8,846 nucleotides of DNA from Flavobacteriales bacterium (GTDB lineage Bacteria > Bacteroidota > Bacteroidia > Flavobacteriales_D > Parvicellaceae): NCBI GenBank assembly GCA_027047735.1, contig JALTUD010000060.1:1-8846 (forward strand), given 5' to 3'. Positions 1 to 7,011 of this stretch are shown here, one piece after another (position 1 is the stretch's first letter; each line of letters starts with the position of its first letter). Below the pieces are notes generated by a model that worked only from the letters and a program-made list of their open reading frames with translations, was not told the origin of the DNA and searched no databases. The translations under genes were made by a program, and so were the position numbers.

Positions 1-1
1 A

Positions 2-145
2 TTCCGTTCGGTAGGCTACAACGAGCCGTGGAATGGATTATATAAAGGAAAAAGATTACCGGTAGGCACGTATTACTATGTCATCGAGTTAAACGACCCT
101 AACTTCCCTGATGCATACACAGGACCAGTAACCATTATGAGGTAG
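2..145 (+). CDS. C-terminal end of a secreted protein with type B T9SS sorting domain (5' partial)
   Basis: Only the last 47 codons are in the window; the reading frame is open to the left edge and stops with TAG at 143-145. The visible peptide has the layout of the gliding-motility-associated C-terminal domain (CHU_C, type B CTD): an aromatic WNGLYKGK segment, then LPVGTYYYVIEL, a short acidic turn and a terminal strand YTGPVTIMR. In the Bacteroidota this domain closes large adhesins and cell-surface proteins and targets them to the type IX secretion system. The gene directly downstream encodes a PorP/SprF-family protein, the usual partner of type B cargo, which supports the call. The nature of the N-terminal part, whether adhesin repeats or an enzyme, cannot be seen. 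Confidence 0.88.
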   Translation, partial: FRSVGYNEPWNGLYKGKRLPVGTYYYVIELNDPNFPDAYTGPVTIMR

Positions 146-183
146 ATAATTTATGAAAAACGAATTAAAATATAAAATAATAG

Positions 184-214
184 AACTATGGGAATTGGTA
201 CGATTCCTATGGTT
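184..214 (+). other. Upstream hairpin P0 of repeat copy A
   Basis: Positions 184-197 can pair with 201-214 around a GTA loop, giving 14 base pairs. Eleven are Watson-Crick and three are G-U when read as plus-strand RNA (187/211, 190/208, 196/202). On the minus strand those three would be A-C mismatches, so if the structure matters it favours plus-strand RNA. It ends one base before the conserved GGGCGTT block of copy A. I did not find an equivalent hairpin beside copy B, so it may be private to this locus or may belong to the lost upstream context. Confidence 0.45.
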
Positions 215-215
215 A

Positions 216-367
216 GGGCGTTCCCCTCATTTGCTAAACAAGCATATCCGTTTTCACGGATACACTTGTTTAGCAAATGAGGGTCGGGCTATCACTACTC
301 ACTCTTTTGGTTTGCATATATGCAACAAACCAAAAGGAGTTCAAACACGACGTTCTATCCCTAACGC
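216..367 (+). repeat. Structured dispersed element, copy A
   Basis: This 152-bp element recurs in inverted orientation at 7691-7839. Its order is: GGGCGTT; hairpin P1 (224-242 with 265-283, 19 perfect base pairs, capped by an inner 6-bp stem 245-250/257-262); a conserved linker from 281 containing GGGTCGGGCTATC; hairpin P2 (304-314 with 326-336, 11 perfect base pairs); and a conserved 3' block 336-367 ending in CCCTAACGC. The last bases AACGC (363-367) can pair with GCGTT (218-222) and close the whole structure. The linkers are identical to copy B except one base in the 3' block, while both stems differ completely in sequence yet still pair. It lies in sense orientation between a T9SS cargo gene and porP, with no recognisable TAnnTTTG promoter of its own. 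It could be a non-coding RNA or a palindromic mobile element. I cannot assign a named family. Confidence 0.8.
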
Positions 368-392
368 GGGACGAAGTACAACAAAACAAAAA

Positions 393-1373
393 ATGAAACT
401 GATAGGTGTAAGTATAGTATTGTTTTTTGGAGTTTTCGGAAAAATAACGGCACAACAATTACCCTTATACAGCCAGTATTACTTCAATGACTACGCGGTA
501 AACCCTGCCGTAGGAGGAACGAGAGCCTATATAGACGCACGTTCCAATCACCGCTACCAATGGACAGGAGTAACCGATGCCCCAAGAACCTATACATTAA
601 GTATGCACGGTCCCATGAAAAAAGGAAATGCAGGGTTAGGTGGTTATCTGTTTACCGATAACGTAGGGCCAACCAGAAGAACAGGAGCTCAGTTTTCCTA
701 TACCTATAAATTTAAAATCACAAGACAAATAAAAATAGCACTAGCTCTAAGCGGAGGAATATTGGAATGGAAATTAGACGCACAAAAGATACACCTGTAC
801 GACCCTAACGATCAAGTGATAGTAAACGGAGTAATGAGAACATTAGTACCCGATGCCAAAGCAGGGTTTTATATGTACCACCCCAAATGGTACGTTGGGG
901 TGTCAGTTCCCAATTTAATACCCAGCAAGCTAAAATTCAACAATGCCTTATACACCGGACTCAGTCGTTTAGAAACACATTTTTTTGCAACCGCAGGATA
1001 TAAATTCAGAATGTCAAGAGACTTCAAACTAGAACCGGCTTTGTTAGTTAAATATGTCAAGCCTGCACCTACGCAAGTAGATATAATGGCTCGTTTGTTT
1101 TGGAAAGAAAAAATCTGGATAGGAGGTGTATTCCGAACAATGGACGCCGCTTCCGTTTTAGTTGGTGTTACCTATCGTCAAAATATTTCATTTGGTTATT
1201 CTTATGATTTTACAACTTCCAATATCCGAAATTACAGTAATGGAACACACGAGTTGTATATAGGATTAAAATTCACAAAATACAAAGAGAGTGAAGAGAA
1301 TGATATAAGTGATGAGTTTCTTAAAAATAAACGAAAAAAGGTAACTAAGAAAAGTAAATTAAAACAGCTATAA
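393..1373 (+). CDS. PorP/SprF family type IX secretion system outer-membrane protein
   Basis: This predicted 326-residue beta-barrel belongs to the PorP/SprF family, whose members sit in the outer membrane and support secretion or surface attachment of type B T9SS cargo. The family signature is clear. A signal peptide (residues 1-20, cleavage before QQLPLYSQ) is followed by YSQYYFNDYAVNPAVGG, which matches the usual YSQY-F-N---NPA-AG start. Near the end are GYSYDFTTS and the NYSNGTHELYIGLKF strand. I chose the ATG at 393 because it begins the signal peptide. The in-frame ATG at 153 would add 80 codons encoded by repeat copy A, which bear no resemblance to a protein and would bury the signal peptide. 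Past the final strand is an unusual lysine-rich tail of about 30 residues. The cargo gene lies upstream, and ribE starts one base after the stop. Individual members of this family (porP, sprF) cannot be told apart here. Confidence 0.92.
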   Translation: MKLIGVSIVLFFGVFGKITAQQLPLYSQYYFNDYAVNPAVGGTRAYIDARSNHRYQWTGVTDAPRTYTLSMHGPMKKGNAGLGGYLFTDNVGPTRRTGAQFSYTYKFKITRQIKIALALSGGILEWKLDAQKIHLYDPNDQVIVNGVMRTLVPDAKAGFYMYHPKWYVGVSVPNLIPSKLKFNNALYTGLSRLETHFFATAGYKFRMSRDFKLEPALLVKYVKPAPTQVDIMARLFWKEKIWIGGVFRTMDAASVLVGVTYRQNISFGYSYDFTTSNIRNYSNGTHELYIGLKFTKYKESEENDISDEFLKNKRKKVTKKSKLKQL

Positions 1374-1374
1374 A

Positions 1375-1974
1375 ATGTTTACAGGAATCATAGAAGAATT
1401 GGGCGAGGTAGTAGCGTTACGAAAAGAAAAAGGAAACTTGCATATAAAAATTCAAGCAGAGTTTAAAGATGAATTACAAATAGACCAGAGTGTAGCACAT
1501 AACGGAGTTTGCCTGACGGTAGTTGAAATCGATAATGAAGGTTACACCGTTACCGCTATCGATGAAACCCTTCAAAAATCAAATTTAGGAGATTTAAAAG
1601 AGGGAAATGAAGTAAATTTGGAGAGATGTACAGTTCTCGGAAGTCGATTAGACGGACATATCGTTCAAGGACATGTTGACCAAACAGCCGAATGTATAAA
1701 TATCGAAGAGGAAGCAGGTAGTTGGAAATTTACGTTTCGGTTCGAAAACAAAGGAAATGTAACCGTAGAAAAAGGCTCAATCACAATTAACGGAGTAAGC
1801 TTAACTGTTGTTGACTCAAAAGAAAATGAATTTTCGGTAGCCATTATTCCTTACACGTTTGAGCATACCAATTTTAAACAACTTAAAGTCGGAGATAAGG
1901 TGAATTTAGAGTTTGATATTATCGGTAAATACGTAACCAAATTAATCCAACACAGATTGGATACTATACGATGA
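1375..1974 (+). CDS. ribE: Riboflavin synthase, alpha chain
   Basis: Riboflavin synthase dismutates two molecules of 6,7-dimethyl-8-ribityllumazine into riboflavin and a pyrimidinedione, the last step of riboflavin synthesis in the cytoplasm. The 199-residue length is typical. The sequence opens with the diagnostic MFTGIIEELG and shows the internal duplication of two lumazine-binding barrels: GVCLTV at residues 44-49 in the first half is matched by GVSLTV at 140-145 in the second, with HIVQGHVD at 95-102 at the junction. It ends in a helical segment that in known enzymes drives trimer formation. Its start lies one base past the porP stop, and its stop overlaps the start of the cyclase gene in an ATGA, so the three genes are probably co-transcribed. 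No FMN riboswitch is evident upstream, and no other rib gene is nearby. Some genera name this gene ribC. Confidence 0.97.
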   Translation: MFTGIIEELGEVVALRKEKGNLHIKIQAEFKDELQIDQSVAHNGVCLTVVEIDNEGYTVTAIDETLQKSNLGDLKEGNEVNLERCTVLGSRLDGHIVQGHVDQTAECINIEEEAGSWKFTFRFENKGNVTVEKGSITINGVSLTVVDSKENEFSVAIIPYTFEHTNFKQLKVGDKVNLEFDIIGKYVTKLIQHRLDTIR

Positions 1975-4900
1975 AAAAGGCAGGGCTATTAATTCTCGGA
2001 ATCATTGCTTTTAGTTTTCTCTTCGCTCAGAAAACCATTCGATTCAATAAATTATCGATTCGAGACGGCTTATCACAAAGTAGTATTTTGTCTTTAATAC
2101 AAGATGAAAAAGGATTTATTTGGGCAGGAACACAAGATGGATTAAACCGTTATGATGGATATTCATTTAAAGTGTATAAGCATCAGATTGATAACAAAAA
2201 TTCATTATCCAATTCATTTATTAACAGTGTTCAACAAGACTCGAAAACCTTACAGTTTTGGATAGGAACACAAAACGGAGGATTGAACCGATATGACCCT
2301 GTCAAGGAAAGATTTCATTCTTTTCCAAAAGAGAATATCCTTGCACAAATTGATGTACAGGAGTTAAAAATTGATGCAAACGGTTCTGTTTGGTTTACCA
2401 CACAAAACAGCGGATTGTTTCATTATTGGTCTTCCAGCGACAAGTTAGAACGTTACAATACCTCAAATGGTTTTCCGACCAATAAATTGAGTAGAATACT
2501 TATAGTTGAAAATAAAATTATATTGGGTACAAGAGGACGAGGAGTGGTAGTCTTTGACAAAAAAACAAGGAAAGCAAAGTTACTCAATGAAACACAAAAT
2601 CTTTTAGATAATACCATTCTTTCGATAGTAAAGTACGCTGATAAAAAAGTGCTTATCGGAACAAATGAAGGAATTAATCTTTTGGATTTAGAAAAGATGA
2701 CCATTCAACTTCCGGATTTTATTCAGGATAAAAATGTCAATTTTGCATCGGCGATATTAGTCTTGGACAGTACAATTTGGGTAGGTACAAATGGAAATGG
2801 ATTAATTTGTTTCCAAAAAAAAGGAGAGCAATATATAAGAGACGAGTTTGTTCAAAATGATTTCAACAGCCATTCATTGTCCAGCAACATTATTAACTCT
2901 ATTCTAAAGGATAGGTTTGGAACTATTTGGATAGGAACACAAGACGGATTAAGTTATTTTGATCCCGTAAAACAATTTTTTGAGCATTATAATCATCTCT
3001 ATGGAGATAAAAACAGTTTGTTGGATAAAAATGTATGGAGTATTTATGAAGACGGAAAAACTTTGTGGGTAGGAACTAGAGATGGAGTTACCTCAATCGA
3101 AACTTCAGAAGATAAATATACGCGTTACCCTTATAATGGGAAAACAGTAAATAATAGTGTCTATGCAATAACCAAAGACAAATACAATCGCTTTTGGGTG
3201 GGAACGGTTGACGGTTTGTTTCATTTTGTTCCCGAACAAAAACGCTTTATTCCTATTGAATTTAGAGAAACTAATGAAAACCAACATGAGAACCGAGTAA
3301 ATCATTTACACATTGATCAATCCGATAACTTATGGGTTGCTTGCAACGAAGGGATATCAAAGCTGAATTTAAGCAGTCTGGAATATAAGTTTTACAGTAA
3401 TCTCGATACCGGGAGATATCAATTACCGAATTACGAATGCAAAACCATAACCGTAGATAAAAACAAAATTTTATGGATTGGGCTAAATGGTGGCGGTATA
3501 TGCAAAGGAGTGCCTGACGCATACGATTCAACACGCTACCAATTTGTAAATTATACCAATGAAGGAGAAGACACCTTGTCAATCAGTAATAACACTGTGT
3601 TATCTATTTTGGAGGGCTATAATCATTCAATATGGATAGGAACTTACGGGGGCGGATTGAACAAAATGGACATCACACAAGATTTGTTTGAAGTCTATAC
3701 CGAGGAAAACGGATTGTCTAATAATGCCATTTACGGATTGTTGCGAGAAGATTCAGCAAGAATATGGGTAAGTACCAACTTCGGTTTGTCGCGGTTCAAT
3801 ACGGTGGATACGCTGTTTAAGAACTTTACGGAGGATGACGGTTTACAAAGTAACGAGTTTAACAATGGAGCTTATCACAAAGGGAAATCGGGGAAAATGT
3901 ATTTTGGTGGGATAAACGGTTTAAATGCTTTTTACCCTTCTAAAATTCAACAAAATAAAATACCGCCTAATGTTGTGATTACCGATGTGTTGTTATTTAA
4001 TGAATCTATTATTAAGAAGATAGATACCTTACCTTCGCCCATTTATTTAAAAACATTGAAGCTCCCTTACAAGGAGAATAACGTAACCTTTAAATTCGCA
4101 GCTTTACACTATACACATCCCGAAGGTAACAAATACAGAATAATGCTGGAAGGTTTGTACGAAATACCTTTAGATTTAGGTGATATGGAGCAGATTAACT
4201 ATTCCAATCTTTCTCCTGGAACTTATTTATTTAAAGTGTGGGCAGCTAATTCCGATGGAGTTTGGACAGAAAACCCAACGGAAGTTCGGTTAATTATTAC
4301 ACCGCCATTTTGGAAAACGTGGTGGTTTGTTACGGCAGCTTCATTTTTTGTCTTGTTGATTTTTTATATTTCCTATGTTATCCGAATCAGTGCGATGAAA
4401 TCGCAAAAGAGAAAGCTGACTTTCTTAGTGGAGAAAAGAACAAAGACAATTACCAAGCAAAAACAAGAAATAGAAAAACAAAAAGAATTATTGGAAATAG
4501 AAAAGAATAAAGCCGAAGAATTGCTTTTAAATATATTACCCGCCGAAACAGCTGAAGAACTTAAAAACAAAGGACAAGCACGTACACGTTATTATCGATT
4601 GGTAACCGTTATGTTTACCGATATAGTAGGTTTTACTAAAATAGCGGAACGAATGTCGCCGATTGATTTGGTAACTCGTTTGGATAAGCTCTTTAAGGTT
4701 TTTGATGAAATCATAGATAAGCATCAAATAGAGAAAATTAAAACAATCGGAGATGCGTATATGGCGGCCGGAGGTGTGCCTTTGAGAGATAAAGAGAACC
4801 CCGTAAACAGTGTGTTGGCAGCTTTGGAGATTCAAGCATATATGAAGCAACAAGAAAAAGAGTTGAAAGCTAAAGGGGAAGAATATTGGGAGTTAAGAGT

Positions 4901-5819
4901 CGGGCTACACACAGGCGATGTGATTGCGGGGGTAATTGGTAAAAAACGTATTGCTTACGATATTTGGGGGAATACGGTAAATGTAGCTCAACGTATGGAA
5001 ACCGCCGGAGAACCAGGGAAAGTGAATGTATCCGGAACTACCTACGAACATATAAAACCTTATTTCAACTGTACGTACAGAGGAAAAATTGCCGCCAAAA
5101 ACAAAGGTGAGATTGATATGTACTTTGTCGATAGGATAAAACCACACCTTTCTAAAGATGCCGATGGAACAATACCGAATCAAAAATTTAAGGATTATGT
5201 GAATTTGCATATTTACAGTAGTATCAACTACCGTAAAGCGGAAAGACATATTATGCGAATACTGGAAGAAAAATTGTCGCCTAAATTGCACTATCATGGC
5301 ATACATCACACGTATGATGTAGTGGATGCCGTAGAACGAATTGCAATAATGGAAGGGGTATTGGATGAGGATATTTTTGTCTTGAAATCAGCGGCGACAT
5401 ATCACGACGCAGGGTTTGTAGAGCAATATGATAATAATGAACCTATTGGAGCAAGAATGGCTTCGGAGATTTTGCCGAAGTACGGATATACGCCGGAGCA
5501 AGTAAAAATTGTCGAGGAATTAATCTATGCTACCAGAATACCGCATAAACCCAATAATTTGTTGGAAGAAATTATTTGTGATGCAGATTTGGACTATTTG
5601 GGTAGAGATGATTTCTTTGAAATATCCGACACACTGAGACGAGAATTGAGAGACCACGGCAAAATAAACAGCGACAGATTGTGGGATGAAATTCAAGTAA
5701 AATTCTTAACACAACATAAGTATTTTACTAAGTCCGCAATTAAATTGCGACAAGAAAAGAAAATGAAACATTTGGAAATAATAAAACAACGTTTGAAAGA
5801 GGATAATTATGTGGATTGA
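1971..5819 (+). CDS. Membrane adenylate cyclase: double reg_prop propeller, Y_Y_Y, TM, class III cyclase, HD domain
   Basis: This 1282-residue one-piece receptor probably makes cAMP. In order it has: a signal peptide (1-19); fourteen propeller blades with WxGTxxGLxxYD-type motifs from about residue 50 to 656, enough for two seven-bladed propellers; a Y_Y_Y domain (about 660-780); one membrane helix (about 786-806); a charged coiled coil (about 812-855); a class III cyclase domain (about 872-1055); and an HD domain (about 1100-1220). Cyclase residues are complete: metal-binding D884 (FTDIVGFT) and D928 (KTIGDAY), adenine-selecting K924 and D997 (YDIWGNTVN), and transition-state N1004 and R1008. 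The K/D pair points to ATP rather than GTP. The HD part keeps H1112/H1113, H1145-D1146 and D1204/D1206. The sensor half is that of Bacteroidota hybrid two-component systems, here without kinase or regulator. The start overlaps the ribE stop (ATGA), suggesting translational coupling. The ligand is unknown, and HD activity is inferred only from the motif. Confidence 0.93.
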   Translation: MKKAGLLILGIIAFSFLFAQKTIRFNKLSIRDGLSQSSILSLIQDEKGFIWAGTQDGLNRYDGYSFKVYKHQIDNKNSLSNSFINSVQQDSKTLQFWIGTQNGGLNRYDPVKERFHSFPKENILAQIDVQELKIDANGSVWFTTQNSGLFHYWSSSDKLERYNTSNGFPTNKLSRILIVENKIILGTRGRGVVVFDKKTRKAKLLNETQNLLDNTILSIVKYADKKVLIGTNEGINLLDLEKMTIQLPDFIQDKNVNFASAILVLDSTIWVGTNGNGLICFQKKGEQYIRDEFVQNDFNSHSLSSNIINSILKDRFGTIWIGTQDGLSYFDPVKQFFEHYNHLYGDKNSLLDKNVWSIYEDGKTLWVGTRDGVTSIETSEDKYTRYPYNGKTVNNSVYAITKDKYNRFWVGTVDGLFHFVPEQKRFIPIEFRETNENQHENRVNHLHIDQSDNLWVACNEGISKLNLSSLEYKFYSNLDTGRYQLPNYECKTITVDKNKILWIGLNGGGICKGVPDAYDSTRYQFVNYTNEGEDTLSISNNTVLSILEGYNHSIWIGTYGGGLNKMDITQDLFEVYTEENGLSNNAIYGLLREDSARIWVSTNFGLSRFNTVDTLFKNFTEDDGLQSNEFNNGAYHKGKSGKMYFGGINGLNAFYPSKIQQNKIPPNVVITDVLLFNESIIKKIDTLPSPIYLKTLKLPYKENNVTFKFAALHYTHPEGNKYRIMLEGLYEIPLDLGDMEQINYSNLSPGTYLFKVWAANSDGVWTENPTEVRLIITPPFWKTWWFVTAASFFVLLIFYISYVIRISAMKSQKRKLTFLVEKRTKTITKQKQEIEKQKELLEIEKNKAEELLLNILPAETAEELKNKGQARTRYYRLVTVMFTDIVGFTKIAERMSPIDLVTRLDKLFKVFDEIIDKHQIEKIKTIGDAYMAAGGVPLRDKENPVNSVLAALEIQAYMKQQEKELKAKGEEYWELRVGLHTGDVIAGVIGKKRIAYDIWGNTVNVAQRMETAGEPGKVNVSGTTYEHIKPYFNCTYRGKIAAKNKGEIDMYFVDRIKPHLSKDADGTIPNQKFKDYVNLHIYSSINYRKAERHIMRILEEKLSPKLHYHGIHHTYDVVDAVERIAIMEGVLDEDIFVLKSAATYHDAGFVEQYDNNEPIGARMASEILPKYGYTPEQVKIVEELIYATRIPHKPNNLLEEIICDADLDYLGRDDFFEISDTLRRELRDHGKINSDRLWDEIQVKFLTQHKYFTKSAIKLRQEKKMKHLEIIKQRLKEDNYVD

Positions 5820-5822
5820 TTT

Positions 5823-5838
5823 TATATATATATATTTG
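5823..5838 (+). promoter_or_regulatory. Putative promoter -7 element fused to a TA-dinucleotide tract
   Basis: A run of six TA units (5823-5834) continues into TTTG, so its end reads TATATTTG (5831-5838). This matches the Bacteroidota -7 consensus TAnnTTTG. It lies 24 bases before the lipoprotein start at 5863. No good -33 TTG is found at the expected distance; TATG at 5808-5811 is the closest candidate, and it would lie within the end of the cyclase gene. The site is a plausible start for the three-gene exported-protein unit downstream. Confidence 0.45.
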
Positions 5839-5862
5839 TCCTTTAGGAAAATAAATAATAGT

Positions 5863-6231
5863 ATGAAGAAAATAATTATATTACTAATTGTAGCTTTAGT
5901 ATTTGTTAGTTGCGGTGTAAACGAGCATTTGTCTTATAATGAGAATCAGCAACAAACGAGCGTTCAATTGTCTAAAGCCAACTTTATTGTAGTTGCTAAA
6001 GTAAAAGGGGAAGCTACAGCTACCTATTGGTTTGGTATTGGGGGGATTAGAAATAAAGCGTTAGTAGAGATGGCTAAGGCTGATATGCTTTCTAAAGCAA
6101 ATATATTAGGTAAGTCCAGAGCGATTATTAATGTTACTTCGGAGATACATCATTTAGGTGTTTTATCTCCTGTTTATTACCGTAAAACAGTAATAGTGAG
6201 TGGACATGTTATAGAATTTACAGATAAATAA
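5863..6231 (+). CDS. Small lipoprotein, DUF6567-like
   Basis: This 122-residue protein has a lipoprotein signal: a KK start, a hydrophobic stretch and the lipobox VFVSC, with C17 as the lipidated residue. The mature part contains VQLSKANFIVVAKVKGEATA, then YWFGIGGIRNKALVEMAKADM, and a SRAIINVTSE strand ending in a beta segment VIVSGHVIEF. From memory this matches a small uncharacterised Bacteroidota lipoprotein family (DUF6567), but I could not run a profile search. An in-frame ATG exists at 5809 and would add 18 residues (MWIDFIYIYLS...). I reject it because it overlaps the cyclase gene, precedes the putative promoter and would bury the signal peptide. The next gene starts three bases after the stop. 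The function is unknown. Confidence 0.82.
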   Translation: MKKIIILLIVALVFVSCGVNEHLSYNENQQQTSVQLSKANFIVVAKVKGEATATYWFGIGGIRNKALVEMAKADMLSKANILGKSRAIINVTSEIHHLGVLSPVYYRKTVIVSGHVIEFTDK

Positions 6232-6234
6232 TAG

Positions 6235-7002
6235 ATGTATAAAATGTATAAAACGATATTGCTAGTTGTAGGAGTACTTTTATTTACTTTTGCTTCAGCT
6301 CAAGAAACGAAAACAATTGACCAAGTTCATTTGAAAATAGGGAAAGTATTAGAGGGGAAGGTAATTGAAACAAAACCTGGGGAGTATATTATATTTCAAC
6401 CTAGCGGAAAAGATGCCGATCAAATTTACATTAAAGAAGATGATATTATAAAAATCGTACAAGTTGAAGTAAAGGAAAAAGAAAAAATAAAGAAAGTGTT
6501 TTATGCTAATTATTCATATTTAGCATATAATTATAATTTAACTACTAAAGATACTGTCAGCAATGTGGGTGTTTATTTTTCAAACGGAATATTAATTCAA
6601 ATTAATCCTTCCTTTGGTTTTGATTTGGGTGTAGTTGTAGGTTTATGTAAAGGGAGTCGATTAACAGGAATTCCTGTTATGCTTAATATAAAATTAAATA
6701 AAACGTTTTCGGATAAAATCACCGGATTTTATTATATTGAAGGAGGGATTGATTTTTATAGTTATAAAAATCAATATAAAAATGATGGGTATTTTAATCT
6801 TATAGGAGGTTCAGGAGTAGGAGTGAAGTTACAAAGGGATGATAAACTTTCGGTGTTTAGTGCTATAGGAGTAAATAGAACCATGATTGAAACACCTAGA
6901 ATTACGAATTACTATGTTAACGAAACATTGTATAGAACGGATGTTATACTAGGAGAACATCCTGTAAGTTTTTTACAATTGAGTGTAGGTATAAATTTTT
7001 AA
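6235..7002 (+). CDS. Exported protein, probable outer-membrane beta-barrel, function unknown
   Basis: This protein has 255 residues with a clear Sec signal peptide: a hydrophobic core ILLVVGVLLF, then ASA before QETK, with likely cleavage after residue 22. After it comes a small beta-rich stretch (about 30-75) with the pattern GKVLEGKVIETKPGEYIIF and IYIKEDDIIKIVQVEV. It resembles the short domain that often precedes barrels in Bacteroidota. From about 85 to the end, alternating hydrophobic strands rich in aromatics and glycines (YYIEGGIDFYSY, LIGGSGVGVKL, FLQLSVGINF) end on a phenylalanine, as outer-membrane barrels do. Either ATG (6235, or 6244 at residue 4) could be the start; both leave the signal intact. 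It sits between two lipoprotein genes with gaps of 3 and 9 bases, so a shared transcript is likely. I recognise no named family. Confidence 0.75.
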   Translation: MYKMYKTILLVVGVLLFTFASAQETKTIDQVHLKIGKVLEGKVIETKPGEYIIFQPSGKDADQIYIKEDDIIKIVQVEVKEKEKIKKVFYANYSYLAYNYNLTTKDTVSNVGVYFSNGILIQINPSFGFDLGVVVGLCKGSRLTGIPVMLNIKLNKTFSDKITGFYYIEGGIDFYSYKNQYKNDGYFNLIGGSGVGVKLQRDDKLSVFSAIGVNRTMIETPRITNYYVNETLYRTDVILGEHPVSFLQLSVGINF

Positions 7003-7011
7003 GCATTTAAT

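Noticed and set aside
216..367. Copy A as an insertion sequence, CRISPR unit or rho-independent terminator
   Set aside because: No transposase, no clear terminal inverted repeats or target duplication, no spacer-repeat periodicity, and no U-run after either hairpin.
153..392. In-frame N-terminal extension of porP
   Set aside because: It is encoded largely by repeat copy A, lacks protein-like character and would bury the signal peptide that starts at 393.
1374..1400. FMN riboswitch before ribE
   Set aside because: There is only one base between porP and ribE, and no riboswitch-like conserved structure is visible nearby.
4262..4510. Short plus-strand frame inside the cyclase gene
   Set aside because: It lies wholly inside a strongly supported gene in another frame, and its peptide has no recognisable features. 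The several minus-strand frames (for example 2453-2704, 3271-3582, 4536-4853, 4905-5309) are rejected for the same reason.
5809..5862. Earlier ATG for the first lipoprotein
   Set aside because: It overlaps the cyclase gene, precedes the putative promoter and would put 18 residues ahead of a good lipoprotein signal.
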